DNA from: Seminavis robusta
Taxonomy: Eukaryota > Bacillariophyta > Bacillariophyceae > Naviculales > Naviculaceae
Assembly: GCA_903772945.1 (NCBI GenBank)
Contig: CAICTM010000634.1
Span: forward strand, 1 to 55,452
Length of the DNA stretch: 55,452 nt
Direction: 5' to 3'
Both the position numbers and the translations under genes were made by a program. Positions 43,842-52,823 of the stretch are shown here, in pieces. The notes below the pieces were generated by a model, which saw only the letters and a program-made list of their open reading frames with translations, was not told the DNA's origin and ran no database searches. Each line of letters starts with the position of its first letter. Within the stretch, counting starts at the first letter, position 1.

Positions 43842-44487
43842 GATTGGGCCAACCTGGCCGCTGTCTCCGGCAAAACTGGTCTAGTCCGTAACGATCACAC
43901 GAGCCTTTGCTTCGTTCAGGCAGGAATGCTGAAGACGATCTCGAAACGAAGGCGACAAAACCCAAGCTGGAGCTAATCGAGAAGCAATCCAAGGGACAAG
44001 ACCCGTGGAGAGATTGGTGCTTGGTGCTGTTGGATTAGGCATCGCGGAAAAAATATGGAGATCTTCTAATCTGCTGGAGTGCACGTCTCGTTAAGCGGCC
44101 CTGGCACCGTCGAAGACGCTGGCTTATATGTCGGAAGCGGGTTTGAAACCATTTCACCCCACCCCTAACTGATTTCCAGACGCAGAATTCTACAACATAC
44201 TACTAGTGTCTCCTCTACTGGCTCAAATCGTTACGTCACAACAGAAAATTGTTACGAAACTACACCAATCACTTACTGTACCACTTGCCGTAAAAAGTGA
44301 ACATAAAATTCGAATTCGAGAAGTGTCCGTTGTAGTTTCGTAACAAGAATTATTATTTTAGTACCAGCAACAGTAGGATTCTACCTGGCTTCTCGCTTTT
44401 TCAAATTCAAACATAGAACAAACTCAACAACGGCCATCGCCAACATCCACAACAAGAGGAAGTCAACAATCGAGGTGAGGCATCAAC
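43842..44487. other. Intergenic
   Basis: This is about 650 bp upstream of the TIR-like gene. It is AT-rich at 44160-44400, with a repeated TCGTTACG/TTGTTACG-type word. No gene is recognised. Confidence 0.4.
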
Positions 44488-45090
44488 CTAATCACCCAAC
44501 TCAGTCACCTCTTGCTTGTCAGGGTGAGCCTCAAGGATGTGTGCTCCCATACAAGGCTGACCAGACTTGCTGCAGATCCAATACTGCTTTCCAGAACTGT
44601 CGGGTTGCCACTTCTGACACTCTCTGCACACCCAAGTGGTGTAGCTGTTGCAGATGACGCATCGGCCTTGTGACCTATGATTGGGCTTCTTGTTCTTGTA
44701 GCGCTTGGTTGGTGTAGGAGAGACATACTGCTTTTCAGCAGCAATCGAAAAAGGATCATCACCATTCTTGTCGACAAAGCAATTCTTGTCAGCTGCTTTG
44801 GCTGCAGCCCTTGCAGTTCTCTTCCTCAGAGCACCCGGATTCTTGTCTTTCAAAGTCTGGAGCGGCAGTTTCTTCAGCTTTCGCTCCTCCCCAACAATAT
44901 ACTCCGCTGTAATGAAGGTGGTTGCTCTCTTGCCTCCCTCCTTCGTCTCCTTGGAGATAGACAGTATCTTGCCCTTGAGCCATGTCTTGTTGATGAGAGA
45001 TCCATATATTCTTTTTGCATCTCGCGACACAGCGGCGGCATGAGCCCAGCAATGACCACCTACTACTCTTCGAGGATCCGTCTCTGGCAT
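44488..45090 (-). CDS. Transposon-type zinc-ribbon protein (200 aa)
   Basis: The start at 45090 (MPETDPRRVVGGHCWAH) is preferred over upstream in-frame positions that encode unrelated sequence. The N-terminal half has RIYGSLINKTWLKGKILSI and RATTFITAEYIVG, a small beta-rich region. The middle is Lys/Arg/Ala-rich. The C-terminus is a zinc ribbon: CVICNSYTTWVCRECQKW, then WICSKSGQPCMGAHILEAHP. Zn ribbons of this shape end piggyBac-type transposases, but no DDE catalytic domain is present. It may therefore be a domesticated or internally deleted derivative. It lies about 400 bp from the inverted-repeat element at 45.5 kb. The frame is clean and the composition protein-like, so I judge it coding; the transposon origin is inference. 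Confidence 0.5.
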   Translation of the reverse strand: MPETDPRRVVGGHCWAHAAAVSRDAKRIYGSLINKTWLKGKILSISKETKEGGKRATTFITAEYIVGEERKLKKLPLQTLKDKNPGALRKRTARAAAKAADKNCFVDKNGDDPFSIAAEKQYVSPTPTKRYKNKKPNHRSQGRCVICNSYTTWVCRECQKWQPDSSGKQYWICSKSGQPCMGAHILEAHPDKQEVTELGD

Positions 45091-45464
45091 CTTGACAACA
45101 ACAGTGGAAGGAACCAGGGAAGATAGTGCGTCGACAGCTGATGAAAAGCACCATCTTGATAGCTTTCTTTGGTATCGAAATCGAAAGGAAGAAACAATGA
45201 AGAATTTGGCCGCACGATTGCAACCTCCGATCTGGCCAAATTTGTATGTAAATATACAGCCATGAAGCCAATCAAACCCGGCCAGGATCACACATGACGT
45301 TAACTATAGTATGGAGATTAGAACGAAACGGTTGGAATGGGTGGTCCGAATGGCAGCAGGGGCTATATGATATACATATCTGGTGATATTATGTAACAAC
45401 AATGTTGTTATGTAACAACGTTAGGGGAGTAAACACTAGCTAGCTAGCTAGTACCAGGTACTGG
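45091..45464. other. Intergenic between zinc-ribbon gene and inverted-repeat element
   Basis: This is about 370 bp. It contains a CTAGCTAGCTAGCTAG run at about 45436-45451 just outside the element and TTATGTAACAACAATG-type words near 45390. No gene is seen. Confidence 0.4.
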
Positions 45465-46309
45465 TGACAGGGGGTAGAGAGCACTACATACAGCCTGTGC
45501 ATATGAACAGGATTTTTAGAGAGCCAGCCTGCAGTCAAATTTTGGCCTGACAGGCGACGCGATTCCTGTGCAATTGAACAGGCGACGTGATTCCTGTGCA
45601 ATTGTACAGGATCGACGCGATTCCTGTGCAATTGTATAGGATCGACGCGATTCCTGTGCAATTGTAAAGGATCCGACCTCCTGTTCAATTGCACAAGCGC
45701 CTGTGCAAAATGCACAGGAGCTTAAGCATAAGAACAAGAACAACTGATCCTTTCACTACTACTACCACCACTACTACCACTATCATATCTGGCTCTTGCA
45801 TTCATTTGTGGCTTGTGGCTTTGGGTTTGTCACTGAGAGATTTGGACTTCATTTCTCCTGATTTCTTTTTCATTATCTGAGAAGAGGAAAACACAGGAAG
45901 TTACAACCATATATTCTTTGCAGAGCACATGCTTGACTGTAATGCTGAATGTAATGGCAGATCTATGTGTTACTGTAAAAGCCTACCCAGAAAAAAACGT
46001 CACAATTCCTGTGCATTTGAACAGGACGTCGAGCTCCTGGTATGTACAGCCTCCTGTACATATGAGCAGGCAGGCCGTCCATTTCCTGTGCAATTGAACA
46101 GGCGTCGCTATCCTGTTCGATTGCACAGGCCGTCCATTTCCTGTGCAATTGAAGAGTCGTCGCTATCCTGTTCGATTGCACAGGAAATTGGACGTTTTTG
46201 AATTCAGGCCAAAAAAATGGCTGGCCTTGCTCTCAATCTGCGGGCATCCTCCCTGTTCATATGCACAGGCTGTATGTAGTGCTCTCTACAGTACCAGAGA
46301 CCCCTGTCA
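45465..46309. mobile_element. Inverted-repeat (MITE/foldback-like) element with 14 palindromic sites
   Basis: Perfect 37-bp terminal inverted repeats lie at 45475-45511 and 46252-46288. A further inverted match, TGACAGGGG / CCCCTGTCA, lies outside (45465-45473 and 46301-46309). The interior has no long open frame. It holds 14 copies of an 18-bp palindrome of consensus CCTGTGCAATTGNACAGG. Starts are 45494, 45565, 45593, 45623, 45653, 45680, 45700 (left) and 46008, 46053, 46085, 46112, 46140, 46167, 46252 (right): seven in each half. Three left copies are spaced exactly 30 bp apart with an identical 12-bp spacer. A non-autonomous transposon with subterminal protein-binding sites is the simplest reading. 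No clean target-site duplication was found; AGTACCAG occurs at 45450 and 46290 but is not symmetric to the repeat ends. Confidence 0.8.
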
Positions 46310-46756
46310 GGCAGCAGCACCACCCCTCACCAAAAAAGGGATTATTTGACCATACAGGGGCAGTTTTCCCTGGACCTACAGGGAGACAATCAAAGGCACC
46401 AGCAACCCGTGTAGTTTGCAGATAGTTCGAAGAGCGAAGAAAGGCAAGAATTTCTGGTACAGATGGCGAGAAGCTGAACGTTCCGCTCTAATATTGTGGC
46501 CGTCCCGTCCACTTGCCATTTACAAATTGGGTTGCTGCATTCTCACCGTCAGAACTTGGTCCCAACATGTACTGTAGTTCAGCACGAAGCAGACTACACA
46601 AGAGCACATTTTGAATTACAAATCTCATTGTAGATTCTCTAGCTACGTGTAGTTAGTACTCTGTTCTTGCAAGTTCAAGCAAGCTCAGCGCTCAAGAATG
46701 CTCGGATGGGAAACATGCAGCGGCACTGCATTTGCAGGTCATCTATAGACGTGTAT
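46310..46756. other. Intergenic right of inverted-repeat element
   Basis: This is about 450 bp. An ACAGGGG / TCCCTG inverted word pair occurs near 46354-46385, resembling the outer end of the neighbouring element. No gene is recognised. Confidence 0.4.
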
Positions 46757-47878
46757 TCATTTCGGACTTCCAAGTTCAGCGTTCAAGTTTTCGAAGCTTC
46801 GAAGGGGGCAACCTGCTGCTGCAGCCACAGCAACCAGCTTTGTGCTGGAAAGCCTTGATCCCACCCTTGTGAGTGGGACTGGTTTCGTGACACTCAGCCT
46901 AAGGGGCACGTGGATCGCGGCAGCAGTTGGGCTCTTGTTACCAATTCTGTCCAACTGGGACATGGATTTGCCAAGTTTGGTAAAAGCTCTTTGAATGCTT
47001 TCTCTGCGGTTTGACCGACCGGAGGACGGAGAGCTCCTTGACAGTGGAGATGTCCTGCCCTGGAGGGAGGTTTTTGACAACTCCCGACATTGCCTAAAGC
47101 TCAGGCTAGCAACAGCCCTCCGAAGTTTGGCTGTGCGTTCAATGCCCTCCAGACATGACAAAGTTTCAAGATATTTCGACTTGGATCTGCTGAAGAAACC
47201 TTCCCTTGAACCCCCAAGCTTGTTCAACGAGAAGTTGAAGGAACTTTCGTTTGAAGCGTCTTCGCTGGTGTCATCCTGACTTGGCTTGCCAATTTTGTAT
47301 TCTGCCTCGTTTGGAGCGTCAGGGACCATTTCGTTCTGTTCAGCTTGAACACCTTCGCACTTCTTCGTGGAGCATTCCTCGCTGTTTCCATCTGAACTGC
47401 CATCTTGGGGTTCAGTATCATTCTCACTTTCCGAACTGATAGAGCTGTCCATTTTGGATGAAGAAATCATTTTACGGTATTTCTGTTTCTTCTTCTCCAC
47501 CCGCTTCGCACTTTTCTTGGATTGCTTGCTTGCTGAATGCCTGGTGCCTTTGGATTGTCTGTAATGCTCTTTCGAAGCAAAAGTCGCGGCCCTTGGGATA
47601 GCACCATCATCGTCCGTCGGAGACGAGACATTCTTATCCAGACTGCTACCCTTGACAGCTCTGAGTGCAATCTTGTCCAAGGAAACCACGCTTTTGACAT
47701 CGCAGGGTGCCTTCAATTGGTCCTCCGTGTTGGTTTGCATGTTGGCTGTCCTCTGGTTCTCTGCTTTCAAGAAATATTGTGAGCATTGTCGATTGAGTGC
47801 CTTCTCAAAACGACAAAAACCATCGAAGTGTGAATACCCATGATCTCTAGCTAGGGTGCTTGTCCCTCCTTGAAACAA
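46757..47878 (-). CDS. Disordered protein, shorter paralog of the 986-aa protein
   Basis: This is a 373-residue single-exon gene of unknown function. In the same order as the 986-residue protein at 36.6 kb it has a basic patch (KRVEKKKQKYRKMISSSK), an acidic Ser-rich stretch, AKLRRAVASLSFRQ, SRSSPSSGRSNRRESIQRAF-TKLGKS, and a terminal RLSSTKLVAVAAAAG. The counterparts there are ARKKKKKYLKLL, AKVRRAVSNLGEKL, SRSERRQKIRKTFTTLGG and RLHGTRMAAVAAAAG. It lacks the ASTGS and RAPPR repeats, so those were gained or lost on one side. There is no signal peptide or membrane span. The conserved basic helices suggest a binding module rather than pure filler. It is on the same strand as its paralog, about 7 kb away, with unrelated genes in between. 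Confidence 0.65.
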   Translation of the reverse strand: MFQGGTSTLARDHGYSHFDGFCRFEKALNRQCSQYFLKAENQRTANMQTNTEDQLKAPCDVKSVVSLDKIALRAVKGSSLDKNVSSPTDDDGAIPRAATFASKEHYRQSKGTRHSASKQSKKSAKRVEKKKQKYRKMISSSKMDSSISSESENDTEPQDGSSDGNSEECSTKKCEGVQAEQNEMVPDAPNEAEYKIGKPSQDDTSEDASNESSFNFSLNKLGGSREGFFSRSKSKYLETLSCLEGIERTAKLRRAVASLSFRQCRELSKTSLQGRTSPLSRSSPSSGRSNRRESIQRAFTKLGKSMSQLDRIGNKSPTAAAIHVPLRLSVTKPVPLTRVGSRLSSTKLVAVAAAAGCPLRSFENLNAELGSPK

Positions 47879-49186
47879 TACCCCAGCTAGCTAGCTGGTG
47901 TAAAGATGGCTCGGTAGAAGCAGTCTAGGCAAGACGACATTGCGGACAATCTATCTCTAGAGTGATACATGTGTAGCCAGTATGACCGTGAGACAGAGAG
48001 CCTTCAGATCGGCAGGTTCCACTCAAAGAACGGTACGGTAGCCAGCAGCGGCTACAGGTAGACTACTGTACCGGTGGCTCCACAACAGACTAGCTGGCTA
48101 GTAAGAGTAGAGACGTAGAGACCGCGACCAAGCTTGAACCACTGAGAACCAATTAGCAACTGACATAACGTGACCAAAGGTAGTTAGGAAGGCAAGGAAC
48201 AATTCCGAGGTGATCTGAGGACGAATCGTCCTTGCATGCCTTTTAAAAAAATAAAAGTGCCGATACTGTCATCTTCCTGCTGCACATCCGTCGGTGGAGC
48301 TGTCGAGTGGTACTTGCCATGGTTGTCTCCTCGTTTATTCTCTTCACCGCAATAAAAGCACCATCGCGCTGTGATAGGCAATGAAGGAAACACCCCACGA
48401 CAGTGATAGCTAATGCTGCTATGGTTGTGCTGCGCTTCTTTGATGCATATTTGCATATTTGAAGGGAAGACAGCCATCGTATAGAATGCATGGCTCAATG
48501 ATGGTTGAGGCATCAGCTTCACCCAGTCACTTGGCGGTCATGTTGCACCTTGGCAAGGACTCATATTGAATGGTGGGATTTGGAAGAGTCTTTGTTTCTT
48601 CAAGAATACCGGTACTTCTTCTTGATACCGGTACAGCACGGGCTTGCCCAAGGTTTGACAGCAAGACTCCCACAGTCAGAGGTAGGAGAAGTTTTTATAC
48701 AAGGCTTCCTCATGAGTATTGTTTGGTTCTTGTGGATGCTTGTGGGTCTCCCTCGCATGGATGCTTCGCCCTTACCGTGTTGCAAGCTCCTTCATCGCGC
48801 TTTGGGTGTTGCCGCCAGCATAAGACTACCATGACCGGTACGGCGGTACCGGTACATGTGCGTGTGCCGTACGGCTTGCTTGAAAACGCTACAGAAACCG
48901 TGACTCGACTCACTCGACTGAGTAAAGTCCGTCTGGCTTGGTCCGTGATCCTTCTGCCTCCAACCAATTTTTCTTCCCAAGCCAAACCCCACGAAGACGT
49001 CAACAAACGACAAAGAACAACATCCACAAGAAGAGGAAGAAGGCTCAATAACAACAGCCAAACCCAAGAAAAACTGAGCAATAGAAGCACTCACCAACTA
49101 GCTAGCTAGAATACCTTCCCTGAAGTTGCCCTGGAAGCCCCTCTCTTGAACCAAGCTCCTATTTTCTATAGTATCTATTTTCCAAA
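47879..49186. other. Divergent intergenic stretch
   Basis: This is about 1.3 kb upstream of both the disordered-protein gene and RLP24. CTAGCTAG occurs near 47884 and 49099, and TACCGGTA/ACCGGTAC palindromes near 48610, 48626, 48836 and 48849. The frames present on either strand (48184-48522, 48505-48834) show no recognised domain. Confidence 0.4.
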
Positions 49187-49738
49187 ATGCGGATTGAAAA
49201 GTGTTATTTCTGTTCGTCCCCGTGCTACCCGGGCCACGGCATGGTGTTTGTCCGCAACGACTCGAAGCAATTTCGATTTTGCCGTTCGAAATGTCATCGG
49301 AATTTCAACAAGAAGCGCAATCCCCGCAAGGTGGCTTGGACCAAGGCGTACCGCAAGACGCGTGGGAAGGAAATGGCGGTGGACAAGACGTTTGAATTTG
49401 AAAAGCGTCGCAACCGACCCGTCAAGTACGATCGCCATTTGATGGGCAAGACCATTGTGGCTATGGCACGCGTCGACGAAATTCGCGGTGCCCGAGAAGA
49501 ACGATTCTTTGCCAATCGCATGAAGGATGCCAAGGCTGAAAAGAAGAAACAAGCTCGTGTGGAAATTGAGCAATCCATTGAATTGTTGGCACCGGCTGTG
49601 GCCAAGAGAGAAGAAGTCATGCGCAATGTCGTCGATCGAGCGAGGGCTCGTATTGCCTCGAGGAAAAAGGCACGTGGAGAAAAAGTGGAAACAAGCAATG
49701 CGAGGAGTGTGACAGCAACAGCCATGGAGGAAGGTTGA
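49187..49738 (+). CDS. RLP24: Ribosome biogenesis protein RLP24 (L24e-like)
   Basis: This is a 183-residue single-exon gene. It begins [18 protein letters not shown], with zinc ligands at Cys6, Cys9, Cys32 and Cys36 ([10 protein letters not shown]), then [13 protein letters not shown], as in the L24e fold. The extended helical, basic C-terminus ([20 protein letters not shown]) distinguishes RLP24 from the shorter ribosomal protein eL24. RLP24 holds the eL24 site on pre-60S particles and is replaced by eL24 after cytoplasmic release by an AAA ATPase. The length is close to the family's usual 160-200. Start context and frame are clear. Confidence 0.93.
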   Translation: MRIEKCYFCSSPCYPGHGMVFVRNDSKQFRFCRSKCHRNFNKKRNPRKVAWTKAYRKTRGKEMAVDKTFEFEKRRNRPVKYDRHLMGKTIVAMARVDEIRGAREERFFANRMKDAKAEKKKQARVEIEQSIELLAPAVAKREEVMRNVVDRARARIASRKKARGEKVETSNARSVTATAMEEG

Positions 49739-50045
49739 AGTGGCAAGACAGCAATTCTCTACTCTTGATCCAATCATCCAATCTATCCGTGAAATAAATG
49801 TGAGGAGTTCATCAGGGACACAACAATAATCAGTTCTAAAAGCTGGTATTCTACGTGGCTTCTATGGTCTTGAGCCATTATCTGCTTCATAGCTAGTTCT
49901 GGATTGCTTGGGAGATTTGTTTGAGGAAACTCCCTTTTACTTCTGGATTAAAAACAAATACTACATTTATCCCCAGATTCATTCATTCATGCACACTTTA
50001 GTCTTTTGACAGTTCCTGGCTTGAAACAAACATGTATGTACTTTT
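49739..50045. other. Convergent intergenic gap
   Basis: There are 307 bp between the 3' ends of RLP24 and the polymerase subunit. The sequence is AT-rich, with an AATAAA at about 49793 that may serve RLP24. Nothing else is seen. Confidence 0.45.
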
Positions 50046-51467
50046 TTAGACACCAGGATCGACGACACGGACACCCTTGGCCTCCATAGTGTCCAGATTG
50101 ACCAGCACCACCTTGCCCGAGTCGGCAAATCGAGGAATGCACACCAAACGACATGTCGTCTTATTTTGGGTCATGACCTCTGTTGCAAACTCATCGCAAT
50201 TGCCGGCAAAATAGAGATGAGGTGTTTCCGGAAGGACCATGGGATCGGTTTCGGGATGCGGCATGGTAGGGACCGAATCGGGACCGGTGGGACAAATGTG
50301 GCCGCACTGGAGCGTGCGACGCAGGGCTTGCAAATGAGACACGGGGACCATGGTTGGTTCCTCGTTTGACTCCTCCTCATTAGTATTGTCGTCCTTTGAC
50401 TCCTTTGTTGTCGAGTCGTCCGACTGTTTCTCTTCTTTGGCCGGTTTCAATAAGTGCCGTGCCAAATCGGTGGCATTGGTACCATCCGTTCCCAAAACAT
50501 ACTTGTTGGCATGCATGGCGCCGTAAGGATTGGGAACGCGGGAGACCAAATGAGGGACCTTGCGGTCGCTGTATTGGAGCAAGGATTTGTGGAGGGGACG
50601 TTGGGGCCAATTGGCCGTGGTGGGATCGTCCTTGCCGGGTAAAATATCCACGGGGACATTCATGGCGCCCAATTGCAAACAAAATCCATCCAACTCCTTT
50701 AATGCCACGGTAGGATGCTCGTCGTGAAGGACGGTACTGCCACCCGCAATAATGACATGGGAAATCGTACCACCGCCACTGTTATCACCAAAGGATCCCC
50801 GAATGTAATCCAACAACATTTGGCGCTGCGCCGGTGCCAAGGAGGGATCGCCACAATGCAATCCGGAAATCAACAATAAATGAGGATTGCCCAATGCCGG
50901 AGGCTTATTTTTGCTATCGTCTGTAGTAGCAGAAATTGTTGTGGGATGAGGTGGCAATGCCGGAAAAAAGACACGCTCCACTTGAAAATGTCCATGTTTG
51001 CCCACGGCACCCAGCAATCCCAAGACCATGCCGGTCGCAAAATCATGCACATTTTCCACGTCAATATTGGCACGGCCACTCTCATCTTCGATAAAGAGAG
51101 ATTGAGACGCTTGGCAGCGTGATTGGGGATGTACCTCTTGACCGTTGCCTCCTTCTTTGACCAACGTGCCCACTACTACCGATCGCACATTTTCGCGCAA
51201 ATCCAAAACCCGATCCACCTTGACCACATCTTTTTCTTCTTCACTAACCGCCTGCCAACAGCGAGGTTTCAACGCTGTCAATCGCTGGTGATAGACGTGG
51301 GCGTATTGACGTTGGTAGGGATGCAGGGTGGTCTTTTGCTTGGTCTTTTGCTGACTGACCGCCGATTGCGTGCTGTGCACCATCAAGGTACTCTGGAACC
51401 GCTGCCATTTCGGTTTGTGCTCCGAGTAAGCACGTTCCTTGCGCTTGCCTCCAATGGTGAGTGTCAT
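50046..51467 (-). CDS. POLD2: DNA polymerase delta small subunit (POLD2/p50)
   Basis: This is a 473-residue single-exon gene. The N-terminal half carries an OB fold (VVVGTLVKEGG, LFIEDESGRANI, FATGMVLGLLGAVGKHGHFQ). The C-terminal half is the inactive calcineurin-like phosphoesterase domain: HLLLISGLHCG, HVIIAGGST, PVDILPGKDDPTTANWPQRP-LH, NPYGAMHANKYVLGTDG, LYFAGNCDEFATEV. This order and the GKDDP-x-x-x-NWPQ-P-H segment are specific to POLD2. It bridges the catalytic subunit to the other subunits of the replicative polymerase in the nucleus. A Glu/Asn/Asp-rich insertion at about 365-385 is a local low-complexity loop. The length fits the family. Confidence 0.95.
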   Translation of the reverse strand: MTLTIGGKRKERAYSEHKPKWQRFQSTLMVHSTQSAVSQQKTKQKTTLHPYQRQYAHVYHQRLTALKPRCWQAVSEEEKDVVKVDRVLDLRENVRSVVVGTLVKEGGNGQEVHPQSRCQASQSLFIEDESGRANIDVENVHDFATGMVLGLLGAVGKHGHFQVERVFFPALPPHPTTISATTDDSKNKPPALGNPHLLLISGLHCGDPSLAPAQRQMLLDYIRGSFGDNSGGGTISHVIIAGGSTVLHDEHPTVALKELDGFCLQLGAMNVPVDILPGKDDPTTANWPQRPLHKSLLQYSDRKVPHLVSRVPNPYGAMHANKYVLGTDGTNATDLARHLLKPAKEEKQSDDSTTKESKDDNTNEEESNEEPTMVPVSHLQALRRTLQCGHICPTGPDSVPTMPHPETDPMVLPETPHLYFAGNCDEFATEVMTQNKTTCRLVCIPRFADSGKVVLVNLDTMEAKGVRVVDPGV

Positions 51468-52823
51468 GGTTGGTTGGTTTATTACTGTACTGTAGTCTAC
51501 TCAATAGATGGATGTAGACAGAAGATGGCGGGGGGTGTTGTGGACTTTTGGTTGTTCTCTTCCGCGGAATAACAATAATATTGCGACAAAGCCAATGACA
51601 GAGTGGTGCTTGCTTTTGGCACGCGGGAAAACATGCCTTGAAAACTTCACGCCGACAGGGTGAACGTCCAGTGCATCATACGACTGTAATCTCATGTAGT
51701 GGAGAGTCTCGACTGAAACACCATCTGCAACGTGTTGCAAGTTTTGCTCTCCCTCCTCGGCGGTAATCACAACACGTATGTCAAATGGTGCTACCGGTAC
51801 TTTAGTGACTTGAGGCGAAAAGATTACGGTTCGGACCAATGGCACTACGTCGGATCGTTGAGCAACGTGCGATCGAATCCATTGAGAATCCGGATTTGCC
51901 CCAACGTGATTCCTGCTACTCACATTACAATGGGAACTGCTACAGTAGGCCTACAGTACGTGGGCCGTGATCAGTCTGTGACGATCTGGAGTGCTCGTTG
52001 AGACTTCCCTCAATGACCGGTTGGGCAGAGAATGAAGTGGTCCGAGGCGGGGCGTCTTTCTGGCGCTCAGCGTACAATATCTACTATGGCCGGGGCATTT
52101 GGTTTGGGGATGACTCGACTCGTTCTGGCCGCGTTGGCTATGTCTACGAGTATTGGTCCGAAGTCAATGGTGAGCCCTATGAAGTGGTGTATCCTGACCA
52201 AGCTTTGGACATTGACCGTTTCCAGAACACCGCTGTGATGCTCTGGGCTGGAACTTGGCAGCATGAAACTCAGACCGACGATAGCATACATAGATAGATA
52301 CTCTGCGAGATTCCGGAAGAAAAGAATCTCAGTCAACAACCTTTTGGCCTCGGCACGGCAATAACTTGATCATGGCTGCTGCAAGAATGGCTGTTGTCCT
52401 TTCATCATACTTTTGATGCGACGTATTGCTGCCGTGTTCTAGCTAGATAGCCCCGGACGAAGTGGTGGATACTGCTATTGGTGGTTCAGCAGGGTGAGAC
52501 CCCATTGGCAGGCCAACGCAAGATTCTCTGATGATTGTTACTTAGTAGTAGGGTGCAATGTTTGTGTGTTGCATATGATATTCTGGGTTCTGTTGAATAG
52601 CTGGTTCCTATCAGAGTGTAGAGTGGGCACCATTGCCGGTCGGCGCAAAGGGCTTCTTGGTAACGTAAAGACGAGGCCATGTCGATGTCATTCTGCAGGC
52701 CAGAAACCATTCAAAAGAGCAGAGTCGCCTGTCCTCGAGTGGAAGATGACCCTTGTGTGGTGTGTGTTTGTGTCTTTGTGTGTGCGCGCATGTTGTTGAT
52801 TGTGCATCAATGAGCATCTGTCA
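51468..52823. other. Intergenic, one weak open frame
   Basis: This is about 1.36 kb. A plus-strand frame at 52013-52297 (starts MTGWAENEVVRGG; contains YEVVYPDQALDIDRFQNT) reads like protein but has no recognised domain; it may be a small gene or a fragment. CTAGCTAG is near 52440 and a TACCGGTAC near 51791. There is a GTGTGTGT-type tract near 52755-52790. Confidence 0.35.

Noticed and set aside
45565..45718. CRISPR-like spacing of repeats
   Set aside because: The repeats are palindromic and evenly spaced, but the spacers are identical to each other, copies occur in both halves of an inverted-repeat element, and the genome is eukaryotic.
49201..49777. Frames overlapping RLP24 on both strands (up to 200 codons)
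   Set aside because: They are shadows of a highly conserved gene with biased codons.
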